The notes beneath the pieces were generated by a model, which made no database searches, was not told the DNA's origin, and saw nothing but the letters and a program-made list of their open reading frames with translations. The position numbers and the translations under genes were made by a program. 64,000 bases of DNA. Origin: a virus. Numbering within the stretch: the first letter of the stretch is position 1; every line of letters starts with the position of its first letter. The stretch is from the IMG/VR virus record IMGVR_UViG_3300038428_000280, positions 21,161-85,160 of that record. One strand, 5' to 3'. Positions 7,740 to 15,185 of the stretch are shown one piece after another.

Positions 7740-8429
7740 TTAAACAACTTTTGATGGAATTTTCTTTTTTGTTTTAGAAGCCGCTGTATCGGTGGTGTCC
7801 ATAAACTTGAAACTTGCACCTTTCAAACTGCGATATGCGGTAGCGCTACGAGACAATGTATCGAAAGCAAGAGCTGTTCCCGCTGAATCGGCTACATAAT
7901 CCAATGTGGTTCCTGCTTGATAGCCCATTGAACTGCCGACTGCCCAAGAATCTTGGTTGGCTCCAATATAAGCAAAATCCCAACTATAAACCTTGGTTTG
8001 ATGCTCAACCATTCCTTTTACCATTATGGAATCCATACGAACCGCATCCCTGTTGTGCAGGTGGTCGTTGTCTTCGCCGTCGGTGATGGTCACAACCAAA
8101 ACTTTTTCAGGTCGTTCCTCTTCCGGCATGGCTGACAAGCGAGCACCCATGTCATTGATGGTCTTGCCAAGAGAATCGTAAAGCGCTGTGCCGCCTCTTG
8201 GAATATAATTGTTTTTGTCCAATAGAGGAACCTGATACAAGTCAACGTCCTCAAACATTGTCTCATATTGCGTGTCAAATTTATAAGCAAAAACACGGCA
8301 TTGACCGAGCTTTGCGTCCTGTTGTGATTTGATGAATGTATTAAATCCACCAATCATGTCGCTGCAGATTGATTGCATTGAACCTGAACGGTCAATGACA
8401 AATATAATATATGTGAGTCCACTTTTCAT
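7740..8429 (-). CDS. VWA-domain protein
   Basis: 229 aa, essentially one von Willebrand A domain. The MIDAS residues are visible: DRSGS (D13, S15, S17) at the end of the first strand, a GGTALYDSL segment carrying the threonine, and ITDGEDN carrying the aspartate. VWA domains bind partner proteins through a divalent metal. Proteins of this size are common in large phages with unknown partners. It has its own promoter (8437-8464) with TATAAT 7 nt before the ATG and its own terminator, so it is monocistronic. The C-terminal 25 residues are Lys/Thr-rich and probably unstructured. Confidence 0.85.
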   Translation of the reverse strand: MKSGLTYIIFVIDRSGSMQSICSDMIGGFNTFIKSQQDAKLGQCRVFAYKFDTQYETMFEDVDLYQVPLLDKNNYIPRGGTALYDSLGKTINDMGARLSAMPEEERPEKVLVVTITDGEDNDHLHNRDAVRMDSIMVKGMVEHQTKVYSWDFAYIGANQDSWAVGSSMGYQAGTTLDYVADSAGTALAFDTLSRSATAYRSLKGASFKFMDTTDTAASKTKKKIPSKVV

Positions 8430-8436
8430 AGATTAC

Positions 8437-8464
8437 ATTATATGACAGGATTGTAAGAAGTCAA
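8437..8464 (-). promoter_or_regulatory. Early-type promoter, -10 box 7 nt before ATG
   Basis: On the minus strand: TTGACT (8464-8459), 16 bp, TATAAT (8442-8437), then 7 nt to the ATG of the VWA gene at 8429. It lies inside the last codons of the gmd gene. The predicted mRNA is leaderless. Confidence 0.75.
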
Positions 8465-9601
8465 GTCATTAGCAACCATTTTTTCAATCAAGCCGTTAAA
8501 CGTGGTTTTTGGCTGCCAGCCCAATTCTTCTCTAATCTTATCAGAATTGGCGCACAATACATCCACTTCGGCAGGACGATAGAATTTTGGATTTACTTTA
8601 ACCAACGTAATCAATCCATTGGGCGTTATTCTTTGCATGAACTTTTCATTCACTCCTGTATCATACCATTCGCCCTTTATTCCAACCATTTCAAAAGATT
8701 TTTCTACAAATTCACGAATTGTATGTTTTTCTCCACTACCAACAACGTAATCTTTTATATATGGAGCAACATTCTTTACATCTTTACACGTTTCTATTAC
8801 TGCTGGATTAGATGGAAGCCACAGATAATTGCATTTGTCTTGATTCAACATTTTCCATACCGCATCCATCATGTCTTCAGCATTGGACCAATCTCGTTTA
8901 GCATCAAGGTTGCCCAATTCGATAGGAACAATTGGTGTGCCATTGTTGATATCGTTATAAATTTTAACTATGCCTTTTGTAATTTTTCTTGTGACAAATG
9001 CCTCACCGCGCCTTGATCCTTCATGATTGAACAACCAGCCTTGAACGGCGTAAATTCCATATGACTCCCTATAAACTTTTACTAATTGGCGAGCAGCGAC
9101 TTTGGATGCTCCATAAGGACTTCTTGGCCTTAAAGGATGATTTTCATCTTGTGGTTCATATACAACATTGCCAAACTCTTCCGAAGAGCCAGCATTGTAG
9201 AATCTGCAATCGGGTTTGAGACGTTTGATAGCTTCCAAACAATCCAAAATTGCTGTGGAATTACATTCCCATGTTTGTCGAGCAAAATCCCAAGAAGAAG
9301 CCACAAAACTTTGAGCGGCAAAATTTATAAAATAATTCGGTTTTATACACTCCATAATTTTGTATATGGAATGAGAATCCGTCAAATCAAAATTGACTAA
9401 TTGAAATCTTGACTCATTCTCAAGATGTTTGATGTTGGAATGATTTTCTACACTTAAGCGTCTAGCGCCACCAACAACGGAGGCACTTGTTTCACTAAGG
9501 AGGTAATCAACCATCAGAGAACCGTCTTGTCCTGTAACGCCTGTAACGAATACTACTGTTCCTTCGGGACGTTTGATATCTTGAATATTATTGACTTTCA
9601 T
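8438..9601 (-). CDS. gmd: GDP-mannose 4,6-dehydratase
   Basis: 387 aa short-chain dehydrogenase/reductase of the extended type. It has the NAD(P)-binding GVTGQDG (residues 21-27), the GSSEEFG catalytic segment (138-144), the YGASK pair (Y163, K167) and NHEGSRRGEAFVTRKIT, which is close to the family signature. It converts GDP-D-mannose to GDP-4-keto-6-deoxy-D-mannose, the precursor of GDP-fucose, GDP-rhamnose and related sugars. It sits apart from the main sugar island (31-52 kb), where a probable reductase and a fucosyltransferase are found. A 9 bp inverted repeat touches the start codon. Confidence 0.93.
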   Translation of the reverse strand: MKVNNIQDIKRPEGTVVFVTGVTGQDGSLMVDYLLSETSASVVGGARRLSVENHSNIKHLENESRFQLVNFDLTDSHSIYKIMECIKPNYFINFAAQSFVASSWDFARQTWECNSTAILDCLEAIKRLKPDCRFYNAGSSEEFGNVVYEPQDENHPLRPRSPYGASKVAARQLVKVYRESYGIYAVQGWLFNHEGSRRGEAFVTRKITKGIVKIYNDINNGTPIVPIELGNLDAKRDWSNAEDMMDAVWKMLNQDKCNYLWLPSNPAVIETCKDVKNVAPYIKDYVVGSGEKHTIREFVEKSFEMVGIKGEWYDTGVNEKFMQRITPNGLITLVKVNPKFYRPAEVDVLCANSDKIREELGWQPKTTFNGLIEKMVANDLTSYNPVI

Positions 9602-9623
9602 AACCTATACGTATGTATAGGTT
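9602..9623 (-). promoter_or_regulatory. Inverted repeat abutting the gmd start codon
   Basis: Arms AACCTATAC (9602-9610) and GTATAGGTT (9615-9623) with a 4 nt loop. In the mRNA the 9 bp hairpin ends exactly at the AUG of gmd. It could be an operator or an RNA switch that hides the start. Confidence 0.6.
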
Positions 9624-9637
9624 CACGTAGAATTTAA

Positions 9638-9820
9638 TTATAATTTGATGTATTTGTATGTGCGGTCATTAATATCATAATACCAATAACCACATACTTT
9701 ACCTAATTCAGAACGAAGAGCTAAATTTTTCCACTCTTTCATCCAATCGGAATTAATCCAACTCATTGTTGCCATTGATTCCGTCTCTGAATTTTGAAAA
9801 TCTTCTATGGAAGTCATCAA
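9638..9820 (-). CDS. Small hypothetical protein
   Basis: 60 aa from 9820, or 45 aa from an internal ATG at 9775, which I consider more likely because it overlaps the upstream gene by only 23 nt. The C-terminal part (WINSDWMKEWK, GKVCGYWYYDIND) is Trp/Tyr-rich. No family recognised. Confidence 0.45.
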   Translation of the reverse strand: MMTSIEDFQNSETESMATMSWINSDWMKEWKNLALRSELGKVCGYWYYDINDRTYKYIKL

Positions 9821-10193
9821 AATCTTCCTCCGTTAATCCTAATACATTTACGATTGCATTGATGATATAACAAGAGTGATATTTTCCTATATTTTTCTCT
9901 GCCAATTTTTTAGCGATGATGGAAGCAAAATAAGTTAACTCCATCAATCTTTTTTTCTCTTCGTTCTCTTCAAAACCACCAAGTATCAATCCGGGGATTT
10001 GCTTGGATCCAATATCAGATTGGGTTTCCTTAATGACCGCGTTTCTCAATAACTCTTTAAGTTTTTCAGCATCCACCTTTGCAGTTTTTAACTTTTCACG
10101 AAGTTTTTTAACATCCCTCGCGGCAACTTTTTTAGCTATGGAGAACGTGGTTAAAATGCCCTCTTTTGCCAAGATGTGGTTTACTGTTTGCAT
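9753..10193 (-). CDS. Hypothetical helical protein
   Basis: 146 aa. Residues 22-56 form a Lys-rich amphipathic helix (DVKKLREKLKTAKVDAEKL), followed by a second helical region ending in GLTEEDFDDFHRRFSKF. No known domain is seen. The octamer TATTTATA lies 6 nt before its ATG, so it may be expressed late from its own element. Confidence 0.65.
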   Translation of the reverse strand: MQTVNHILAKEGILTTFSIAKKVAARDVKKLREKLKTAKVDAEKLKELLRNAVIKETQSDIGSKQIPGLILGGFEENEEKKRLMELTYFASIIAKKLAEKNIGKYHSCYIINAIVNVLGLTEEDFDDFHRRFSKFRDGINGNNELD

Positions 10194-10199
10194 TCTGCC

Positions 10200-10207
10200 T
10201 ATAAATA
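10200..10207 (-). promoter_or_regulatory. TATTTATA element before gene at 10193
   Basis: The minus strand reads TATTTATA, 6 nt (GGCAGA), ATG. There is no TTGAC-like -35 box. It sits in the short gap after the stop of the HNH-like gene at 10215. Confidence 0.55.
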
Positions 10208-10214
10208 GAATGAA

Positions 10215-10940
10215 TTAAAATCGAGCTTCGATTTTTCGGGAAGAACCCTGAATTCTGTCGGGGTCTGAAAAATTAAATTCTACCTTACCCCTTCGTATGT
10301 ATCCACGTCCCGTAAGAAACATGCAATTATAGCACAAAATTTCTATGTTTTCCAACAGATGATTTTTTTCATTACCATCTTTGAAACTTATCAGCAGAGG
10401 CATTTTTTTGTCTGTCAATCTGTGCTCATTGAATCCACAGTTTTCACATTCCGCTTTTTTTGTTCCGCTTCGAATGAGAAGGTCTTTAAGCCGGTAAATG
10501 GGATAATTTGGAAATTTGCCTTCAAGTATTTGATTGAGGGGATATTTGCCTTTATCGGGAGCCCAATATCTTTTTCTGTCCCCCTTGCCCCAAGGATTTG
10601 TTTTGAATAGGCTGTATGTTTTTGCCCATTTTTTATAGCAATTATATCCGACATTGAGGTATTTAGCGCAGGCCGTAGCATTGTTACAATGTTCTTGAGC
10701 TTCCTTTATTTCCGATTCCAGCAAAGGTCTAGCGCCTCGTCCTTTGCGAAGTCTTCGGGGGTCAATCTTGATGATGCCTATGGATTTTAAATCTTCTTCG
10801 GGAAGCTGCAACTCTTCCAATACCGTTTTATTTTCAAGGTTTGCAATCTTTTTTTTAACTTCCTGTAACTCTCGGACCACGACTTCCAACACTTTATTTT
10901 CCGTTGGTGTCGGTGATGGATTGATTTGTTGTGTTTCCAT
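10215..10940 (-). CDS. Phage HNH-like protein with HTH and zinc ribbon
   Basis: 241 aa. The N-terminal 45 residues form a predicted coiled coil. Residues about 80-112 (NNATACAKYLNVGYNCYKKW) look like the helix-turn-helix segment found in a family of phage HNH proteins. The C-terminal part has CENCG, then ENIEILCYNC, a treble-clef HNH-like site. In these families the protein cuts or binds DNA; the catalytic histidine here is less clear than in the HNH gene at 6522, so activity is uncertain. It has an AGGAG ribosome site. The upstream gene overlaps its start by 47 nt. Confidence 0.72.
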   Translation of the reverse strand: METQQINPSPTPTENKVLEVVVRELQEVKKKIANLENKTVLEELQLPEEDLKSIGIIKIDPRRLRKGRGARPLLESEIKEAQEHCNNATACAKYLNVGYNCYKKWAKTYSLFKTNPWGKGDRKRYWAPDKGKYPLNQILEGKFPNYPIYRLKDLLIRSGTKKAECENCGFNEHRLTDKKMPLLISFKDGNEKNHLLENIEILCYNCMFLTGRGYIRRGKVEFNFSDPDRIQGSSRKIEARF

Positions 10941-11283
10941 TTTCTCCTCTCAAACTTTCTTTTTGAAGGTCAATACCATGCATTCTCATGAAATTTAGAC
11001 GAAGTATTTCAGCTTTTTCATGCAATCCAGCATTGATTAAAACACGATAAGTATTGTAACAAAAGTGTTTTTCCGGCTTTTTAAAATCCTTTTTCTCCCA
11101 ACATTCAAGAATGACTGTGACTTTAAATCCCGGTGTATCTTTTCTTTTTTCGATAGCGCGAGTGGCGGCTTCGACGTAAATATCATCAAAGCTGTCTGAA
11201 TCGATGTCAAATTCATCCATCCAAAAATTTGAACATTTTACCACAACCGTTTTAAGTGTTGAAGTTTTTGTATCTTTTTTCAT
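10894..11283 (-). CDS. Hypothetical protein
   Basis: 129 aa from the ATG at 11283, which overlaps the upstream stop (ATGA); a longer frame from 11316 lies inside that upstream gene. An alpha/beta composition (TVVVKCSNFWMDEFDIDSD, KVTVILECWEKKDF) is followed by a helical segment with NAGLHEKAEILRLNFMR. No family recognised. It is part of a coupled string of small genes running from the helicase to the HNH-like gene. Confidence 0.65.
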   Translation of the reverse strand: MKKDTKTSTLKTVVVKCSNFWMDEFDIDSDSFDDIYVEAATRAIEKRKDTPGFKVTVILECWEKKDFKKPEKHFCYNTYRVLINAGLHEKAEILRLNFMRMHGIDLQKESLRGENGNTTNQSITDTNGK

Positions 11284-11498
11284 AGTTTGTTTCCCCAACC
11301 GTCTATTCCTGCGCAATCATTACAAATCCCCTCAAAGGTTCGTTTTGGTTTGGAGCACCTACACGTTTCAGTTGTTCCGCATTTCAGGCACACCAAACGA
11401 AGGTCGTGTTTCATTCCATCCGGGTCATGTTCCCTTCGAATTTCAAAAAACGTCTTGGGTTGTTCGTCTTCTTTTAATAGGGATTTTAGTTTGATCAT
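11280..11498 (-). CDS. Small zinc-ribbon protein
   Basis: 72 aa. It starts MIKLKSLLKE, an N-terminal pattern often seen on small proteins of large myoviruses. It then has CLKCG, CRC and CNDC, which could hold one or two zinc ions. It is coupled to its downstream neighbour by ATGA. Function unknown. Confidence 0.6.
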   Translation of the reverse strand: MIKLKSLLKEDEQPKTFFEIRREHDPDGMKHDLRLVCLKCGTTETCRCSKPKRTFEGICNDCAGIDGWGNKL

Positions 11499-11503
11499 AA
11501 ATT

Positions 11504-11731
11504 TTAGGCCAAAAAACTCGTTGGATATTCCACTTCCATTCGCTGCTTCATTTTTTTCATGATGTTATGGATTCGAGGCAATCTTTTAACCCTTACATCA
11601 TTGACATAAAAGGGTTCCATTATCCTTCCAAGATTTACAATTCTATCATATTCTCTCAAAACACTATAGATTTCTTCGTACTCTTGGGCTGTCAGGCTAC
11701 CTTCATCTTTTTTATTCGTCTTTTTTTTCAT
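11504..11731 (-). CDS. Small hypothetical protein
   Basis: 75 aa, charged and mostly helical (LTAQEYEEIYSVLREYDRI, HNIMKKMKQRMEVEY). Its first 20 nt overlap the end of the helicase gene in another frame, and a GGAG box lies 9 nt upstream of the ATG, inside the helicase gene. Function unknown. Confidence 0.6.
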   Translation of the reverse strand: MKKKTNKKDEGSLTAQEYEEIYSVLREYDRIVNLGRIMEPFYVNDVRVKRLPRIHNIMKKMKQRMEVEYPTSFLA

Positions 11732-13355
11732 AAGTCAAATCTCCATCATTTAAAAGGTCAAGATTTTTAAGTTTTTCCTTGACGTTATCACAAACTTGTT
11801 CTTCGATTGTTCCCGCTACAAACATTATTTTCTGAACGCTTTTACTCTTTGCATTTTCCCGCCATACTCTACCTGTGGCCTGTCTCATTAACACGGCTGA
11901 ATAACTTGGTGAAATCAATGTTAAACGCGGATTAAGACCATCTATATCATGAAGGGAAAGACCAGCACCGCCACTAGCTATGTTCACTAAAATCACCTTC
12001 TCCTTACCAGCCTGAAAGTCATCCACATTCTTCTGACGTTCTTCATCCTTGGTTTTACCGTCAAAAATACACGAGATATTCAACCTTTTAGCTATGGCTT
12101 GAAGAGTTTCAGTAAAGTTAACAAAAACTACCACAGACATGCCATTTTCCAATCCCTCTTCAATCATGTCTATAAATAGGGGGACCTTAATCAATTCAAT
12201 ATGTTGTCGTGCCCGCAAAATGGCGGTCAATTCACTAGCCTTGTCGGTTTTGGTCAATTGAGCTAGTTTCTTCAATTCCTTTTGCATTTCTGCATGACAT
12301 TCATTTATTTTTTTGACATCCGCATCATCCATGTTATAACATTCAGCAATGATTTCAGATTCAGGAAAATTGGGAATGGTATCTCGGGTGAGTCTGACAC
12401 CACGATTAATGAAAATATCCTTGTGTAATTTTTTCAAAACTTTTTGTCTAAGCTTCATGTCGTCGGTAAATTCCAAACCAAAACGCCCTTTGTGGACTCC
12501 ATGTTCATAACACCACTGATAATAAGCATTTGCACCTTTGAATAGTTTTAAACAAGTGCCGACGGTTCTAAGTTCGAGGGGATTGGTTGCATTAGTGGCC
12601 GAACAAAATAGCATTTTGTAATTTTGCTTGAGAGCTTCGATACAAGTCTTTGAATTCTTGGTCTTCCAATTCTTTAATTTTTGTGACTCATCCCAAACAA
12701 TCAACGTATCTTTCGGGATTTTCCATATAAATTTTCGTTTGTGTGTTTTTCTGTTTTCAACATAAGAGGCAAAGGGGGAATCGGTTTTACCTATTCGAAT
12801 TTGTTCATAGTTTATAATACCCACCAATGAACTCTTCATTTTAAAATGGTCTGTCACCACACGCTTCCACGGTTCCATCACAGCCTTGGGACAAACTACA
12901 AGCATCTTCATTTTAAGTTCTCGGGCAACTGAACAAGCTACGTAAGTTTTACCGACACCCACATCCGAACCATCAATGGCACAACCTGTCTTATTGATAG
13001 CTGTCACCAATTTGCTTACAGACTCAACTTGCCAAGGTCTAAGACCGTCTTCATTTTCAACCTTGTAGGGGGGTATCCAAAACTCTTCAGCCTCTATTGG
13101 AGGGGAGGGCGGGTCTTTAGCACCGATATTACTAAAATTTTCCGCACAAACTTTGGTTTCATAAAGGTACCAATCGTTATCAACCTTGGCTACGGAGAAA
13201 CCTTCGCCCCACATTTTATATTTGGCATGATTCCAAAAAGTAAAAAAGGGCGGACGATATTCAACAGGAATTTTCCATGCACGGCGCCATACAAATTCGC
13301 CGTCTTTGTTTTCCCACTGATAGGGGTCACTCCATTCAATATCCAAGTTTATCAT
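11712..13355 (-). CDS. SNF2-type superfamily 2 helicase/translocase
   Basis: 547 aa. The first ~100 residues are phage-specific. The ATPase motifs follow: a Q-motif glutamine near 109, Walker A DVGVGKT (131-137), DESQ Walker B (222-225), SAT motif III (252-254), and in the second RecA domain VNIASGGAGLSL (motif V) and QATGRVWRE (motif VI). Such enzymes move on duplex DNA and remodel branched or protein-bound DNA. In T4-like phages UvsW does comparable work, but the DESQ box and arrangement here are closer to SNF2 proteins. It is probably part of the replication/recombination set. Minus strand, followed by coupled small genes. Confidence 0.87.
   Translation of the reverse strand: MINLDIEWSDPYQWENKDGEFVWRRAWKIPVEYRPPFFTFWNHAKYKMWGEGFSVAKVDNDWYLYETKVCAENFSNIGAKDPPSPPIEAEEFWIPPYKVENEDGLRPWQVESVSKLVTAINKTGCAIDGSDVGVGKTYVACSVARELKMKMLVVCPKAVMEPWKRVVTDHFKMKSSLVGIINYEQIRIGKTDSPFASYVENRKTHKRKFIWKIPKDTLIVWDESQKLKNWKTKNSKTCIEALKQNYKMLFCSATNATNPLELRTVGTCLKLFKGANAYYQWCYEHGVHKGRFGLEFTDDMKLRQKVLKKLHKDIFINRGVRLTRDTIPNFPESEIIAECYNMDDADVKKINECHAEMQKELKKLAQLTKTDKASELTAILRARQHIELIKVPLFIDMIEEGLENGMSVVVFVNFTETLQAIAKRLNISCIFDGKTKDEERQKNVDDFQAGKEKVILVNIASGGAGLSLHDIDGLNPRLTLISPSYSAVLMRQATGRVWRENAKSKSVQKIMFVAGTIEEQVCDNVKEKLKNLDLLNDGDLTYEKKDE
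12171..12178 (-). promoter_or_regulatory. TATTTATA octamer inside the helicase gene
   Basis: The minus strand reads TATTTATA then GAC and an in-frame ATG at 12167 (codons for FIDM). It may be fortuitous, because it encodes ordinary helicase residues, but it has the same geometry as the elements upstream of several genes. Confidence 0.25.
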
Positions 13356-13383
13356 TCTATAACAAATGACCTACACTTGTTGT

Positions 13384-13677
13384 TTAATCGCCGTATTCTT
13401 CTTTTTGGAAGGCGGTGGCGGTGTGAATATCAGTTTTTACGTAGTTATTGTTTTTAATAACTCCAATGTTAAATTCTTCCGATAGAGCACGGGTTAGCAT
13501 GACTCCGGCTGGGTCGTCATATCCATATCCTAAATCTATAAGATTTTGAACATATTGACTCCTTGACATTTTAAATGCCCTTGGAATCAAATAATTGAAA
13601 TAATTGACAAGCTCCGGCACCGTATTAAAGGTGACATACCGACTTATCGTTGAATCTTGTATATAAAATTTACTCAT
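13384..13677 (-). CDS. Hypothetical protein
   Basis: 97 aa, a compact mixed alpha/beta protein (TFNTVPELVNYFNYLIPRA, RSQYVQNLIDLGYG). No family recognised. A short inverted repeat lies directly upstream of its start codon. It begins the small-gene/helicase operon. Confidence 0.6.
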   Translation of the reverse strand: MSKFYIQDSTISRYVTFNTVPELVNYFNYLIPRAFKMSRSQYVQNLIDLGYGYDDPAGVMLTRALSEEFNIGVIKNNNYVKTDIHTATAFQKEEYGD

Positions 13678-13680
13678 ATC

Positions 13681-13696
13681 ACACTATATGTAGTGT
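13681..13696 (-). promoter_or_regulatory. Short inverted repeat just before a start codon
   Basis: ACACTA (13681-13686) and TAGTGT (13691-13696) flank a 4 nt loop, three bases from the ATG at 13677. On the minus strand TTGACA overlaps its upstream edge, but no correctly spaced -10 box is seen. Confidence 0.45.
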
Positions 13697-13733
13697 CAAT
13701 ATTAGCATTATGTCTTAAGATTGTGTAAATTAC

Positions 13734-13754
13734 AAGTTTTTATATTAAAAACTT
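13734..13754 (-). repeat. AT-rich hairpin at the end of the lipoprotein gene
   Basis: AAGTTTTTA and TAAAAACTT form a 9 bp stem with a 3 nt loop overlapping the stop codon at 13753. It is too AT-rich and lacks a U tract, so it is only a weak terminator candidate. Confidence 0.35.
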
Positions 13755-14697
13755 AATGGCTGCCACTTATACTTGATGTGGGGGTGGTATTAGTAGTGAT
13801 AACTACTGTTGGAGGAGCTATACTTCCTGCTGTTGGTACTGCGGCAGTAGCTACAGTTGTTGCAACAGGTGCAACAGCTGCGGCTATAATTGAATTTTTC
13901 AAAGTAGTATATTCGGTTTCCAATGCTTTATATGCATCGTTGCTTACCAATTCAAGTTCATCTATACTTTTTGGAACAATATATTCAATAAGCTGTATAG
14001 CAATAGAACCAACTCTGCTGAATATACTAAATATGGATGCTGCAACAGGATTGGTAAACGAAAGTATTCTTAATACTGTGTAAGCAATACCTAAAAATAA
14101 GCCTACCCAAAAAATATGTTTACCAAAATTTACCAATCCTTTTACTACTGCACCCAATCCCCAATATGATGTATAAGAAGATAATTGACTTGATAATGTA
14201 TCAGTTTTTAATGCAGTAGCATTAGCAAGTGTCATGTAATCAGAAATTGCTTTATCTTTATTAGCTTCTAAATCCTTTTTCTGAGCTTGAAGGTCAGATA
14301 TTTCTTTATCTTTATCTTCTAATTCTTTACTACCTTTTCCATTTATTAAATCATCAGCTAAAGATTGAATTGATTTTTGGTCATTGAGATTTGGTAAACC
14401 AGCAATATTCTGAACTCTTTCATTCAATGTTTGAGCAGTTTTAACTGCTGGGTCATCGGTTACAGATTGATTCAAAGAATAGCCGACACCAAAAGATAAT
14501 CCTGATATTTCATATAATTGGTCGCTGGTATTTTGTGCAATGTCATTTTGGGCTAATGTAATCTTTTGTGCGGATTTTTGTTCTGCGGTTGCAGATTTAC
14601 CAAAAATACCCTTAACCGTTGAACATCCTACCACCAATGATGCGATGACCAATGAAATAGCTACTTGTTTTAATATTGAGGATTTAATGCTTTTCAT
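13753..14697 (-). CDS. Phage lipoprotein with coiled coil and membrane segment
   Basis: 314 aa from ATG 14697, chosen because GGAAGG lies 8 nt upstream and the signal peptide then begins MKSIKSS; an ATG at 14712 would add five residues. A lipoprotein signal ends in LVVGC (lipobox cysteine about residue 25). A helical, Gln/Asn/Asp-rich region follows, with a coiled coil (ELEDKDKEISDLQAQKKD), then a hydrophobic segment HIFWVGLFLGIAYTVLRIL (about 195-213) and a C-terminal Ala/Thr/Val/Pro-rich tail. Having both a lipid anchor and a transmembrane helix is unusual. Possible roles are superinfection exclusion, lysis control or envelope association; none can be shown. Confidence 0.75.
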   Translation of the reverse strand: MKSIKSSILKQVAISLVIASLVVGCSTVKGIFGKSATAEQKSAQKITLAQNDIAQNTSDQLYEISGLSFGVGYSLNQSVTDDPAVKTAQTLNERVQNIAGLPNLNDQKSIQSLADDLINGKGSKELEDKDKEISDLQAQKKDLEANKDKAISDYMTLANATALKTDTLSSQLSSYTSYWGLGAVVKGLVNFGKHIFWVGLFLGIAYTVLRILSFTNPVAASIFSIFSRVGSIAIQLIEYIVPKSIDELELVSNDAYKALETEYTTLKNSIIAAAVAPVATTVATAAVPTAGSIAPPTVVITTNTTPTSSISGSH

Positions 14698-14719
14698 AAC
14701 TTTACCTTCCATAACAATC

Positions 14720-14727
14720 TATAAATA
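14720..14727 (-). promoter_or_regulatory. TATTTATA element before the lipoprotein gene
   Basis: The minus strand reads CTATTTATAG, 7 nt, then ATG at 14712, or 22 nt to the ribosome-site-linked ATG at 14697. The second reading fits a promoter that makes a short leader carrying GGAAGG, which supports a transcriptional rather than a translational role. Confidence 0.55.
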
Positions 14728-14730
14728 GGT

Positions 14731-15180
14731 TTAACCATTGAGAATCATCTTTTTCTTTGTTACATTTGTGTAAGGATAGTTTGAACTATTTATACCTATT
14801 TTTTCATAACCATAAGGTATTCTTTCTTCCAACGGACCGTCAACTATTCCCAACTTTTGTTTAAGAAATGCTAAAGCGGCTATGGGCGACATTCTTCCAC
14901 AATTAAATCCGACAATGCCGTGTTTTTCACAAAAATCTTCCAATACCTTTACATCCTTTTCAGGCCATGTCTTTTTTGGGGTGGTATCTTCAATTTCACC
15001 ATCATTCAATTGTTTTTTCTGAACCATTATTTTATATGGGTCAAAACCGTTATTTTGCTTAAGAGTGTCAATTTTTTTAGATATCACTTGATTAAAATCA
15101 GGAATGATACTCGTTTTTAAATCAGGATATTCTTCAAATCCTAGAGTCAATTGAGTTCCACTTTGATTGAAGTCGTTCAT
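14731..15180 (-). CDS. Hypothetical protein
   Basis: 149 aa. An acidic N-terminal region is followed by a segment reading EDFCEKHGIVGFNCGRMSP and AALAFLKQKLG, which looks like a small folded domain. No known family. It lies between the metallopeptidase and lipoprotein genes on the same strand. Confidence 0.6.
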   Translation of the reverse strand: MNDFNQSGTQLTLGFEEYPDLKTSIIPDFNQVISKKIDTLKQNNGFDPYKIMVQKKQLNDGEIEDTTPKKTWPEKDVKVLEDFCEKHGIVGFNCGRMSPIAALAFLKQKLGIVDGPLEERIPYGYEKIGINSSNYPYTNVTKKKMILNG

Positions 15181-15185
15181 ATAAA

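Noticed and set aside
9137-9400. Plus-strand open frame opposite gmd
   Set aside because: It is a shadow of the strong gmd coding frame and has no ribosome site.
12171-12178. TATTTATA inside the helicase gene as a real promoter
   Set aside because: It encodes ordinary residues in the helicase core, the ATG follows after only 3 nt, and there is no ribosome site.
13734-13754. AT-rich hairpin as a firm terminator
   Set aside because: Stem is almost all A-T and no U tract follows.
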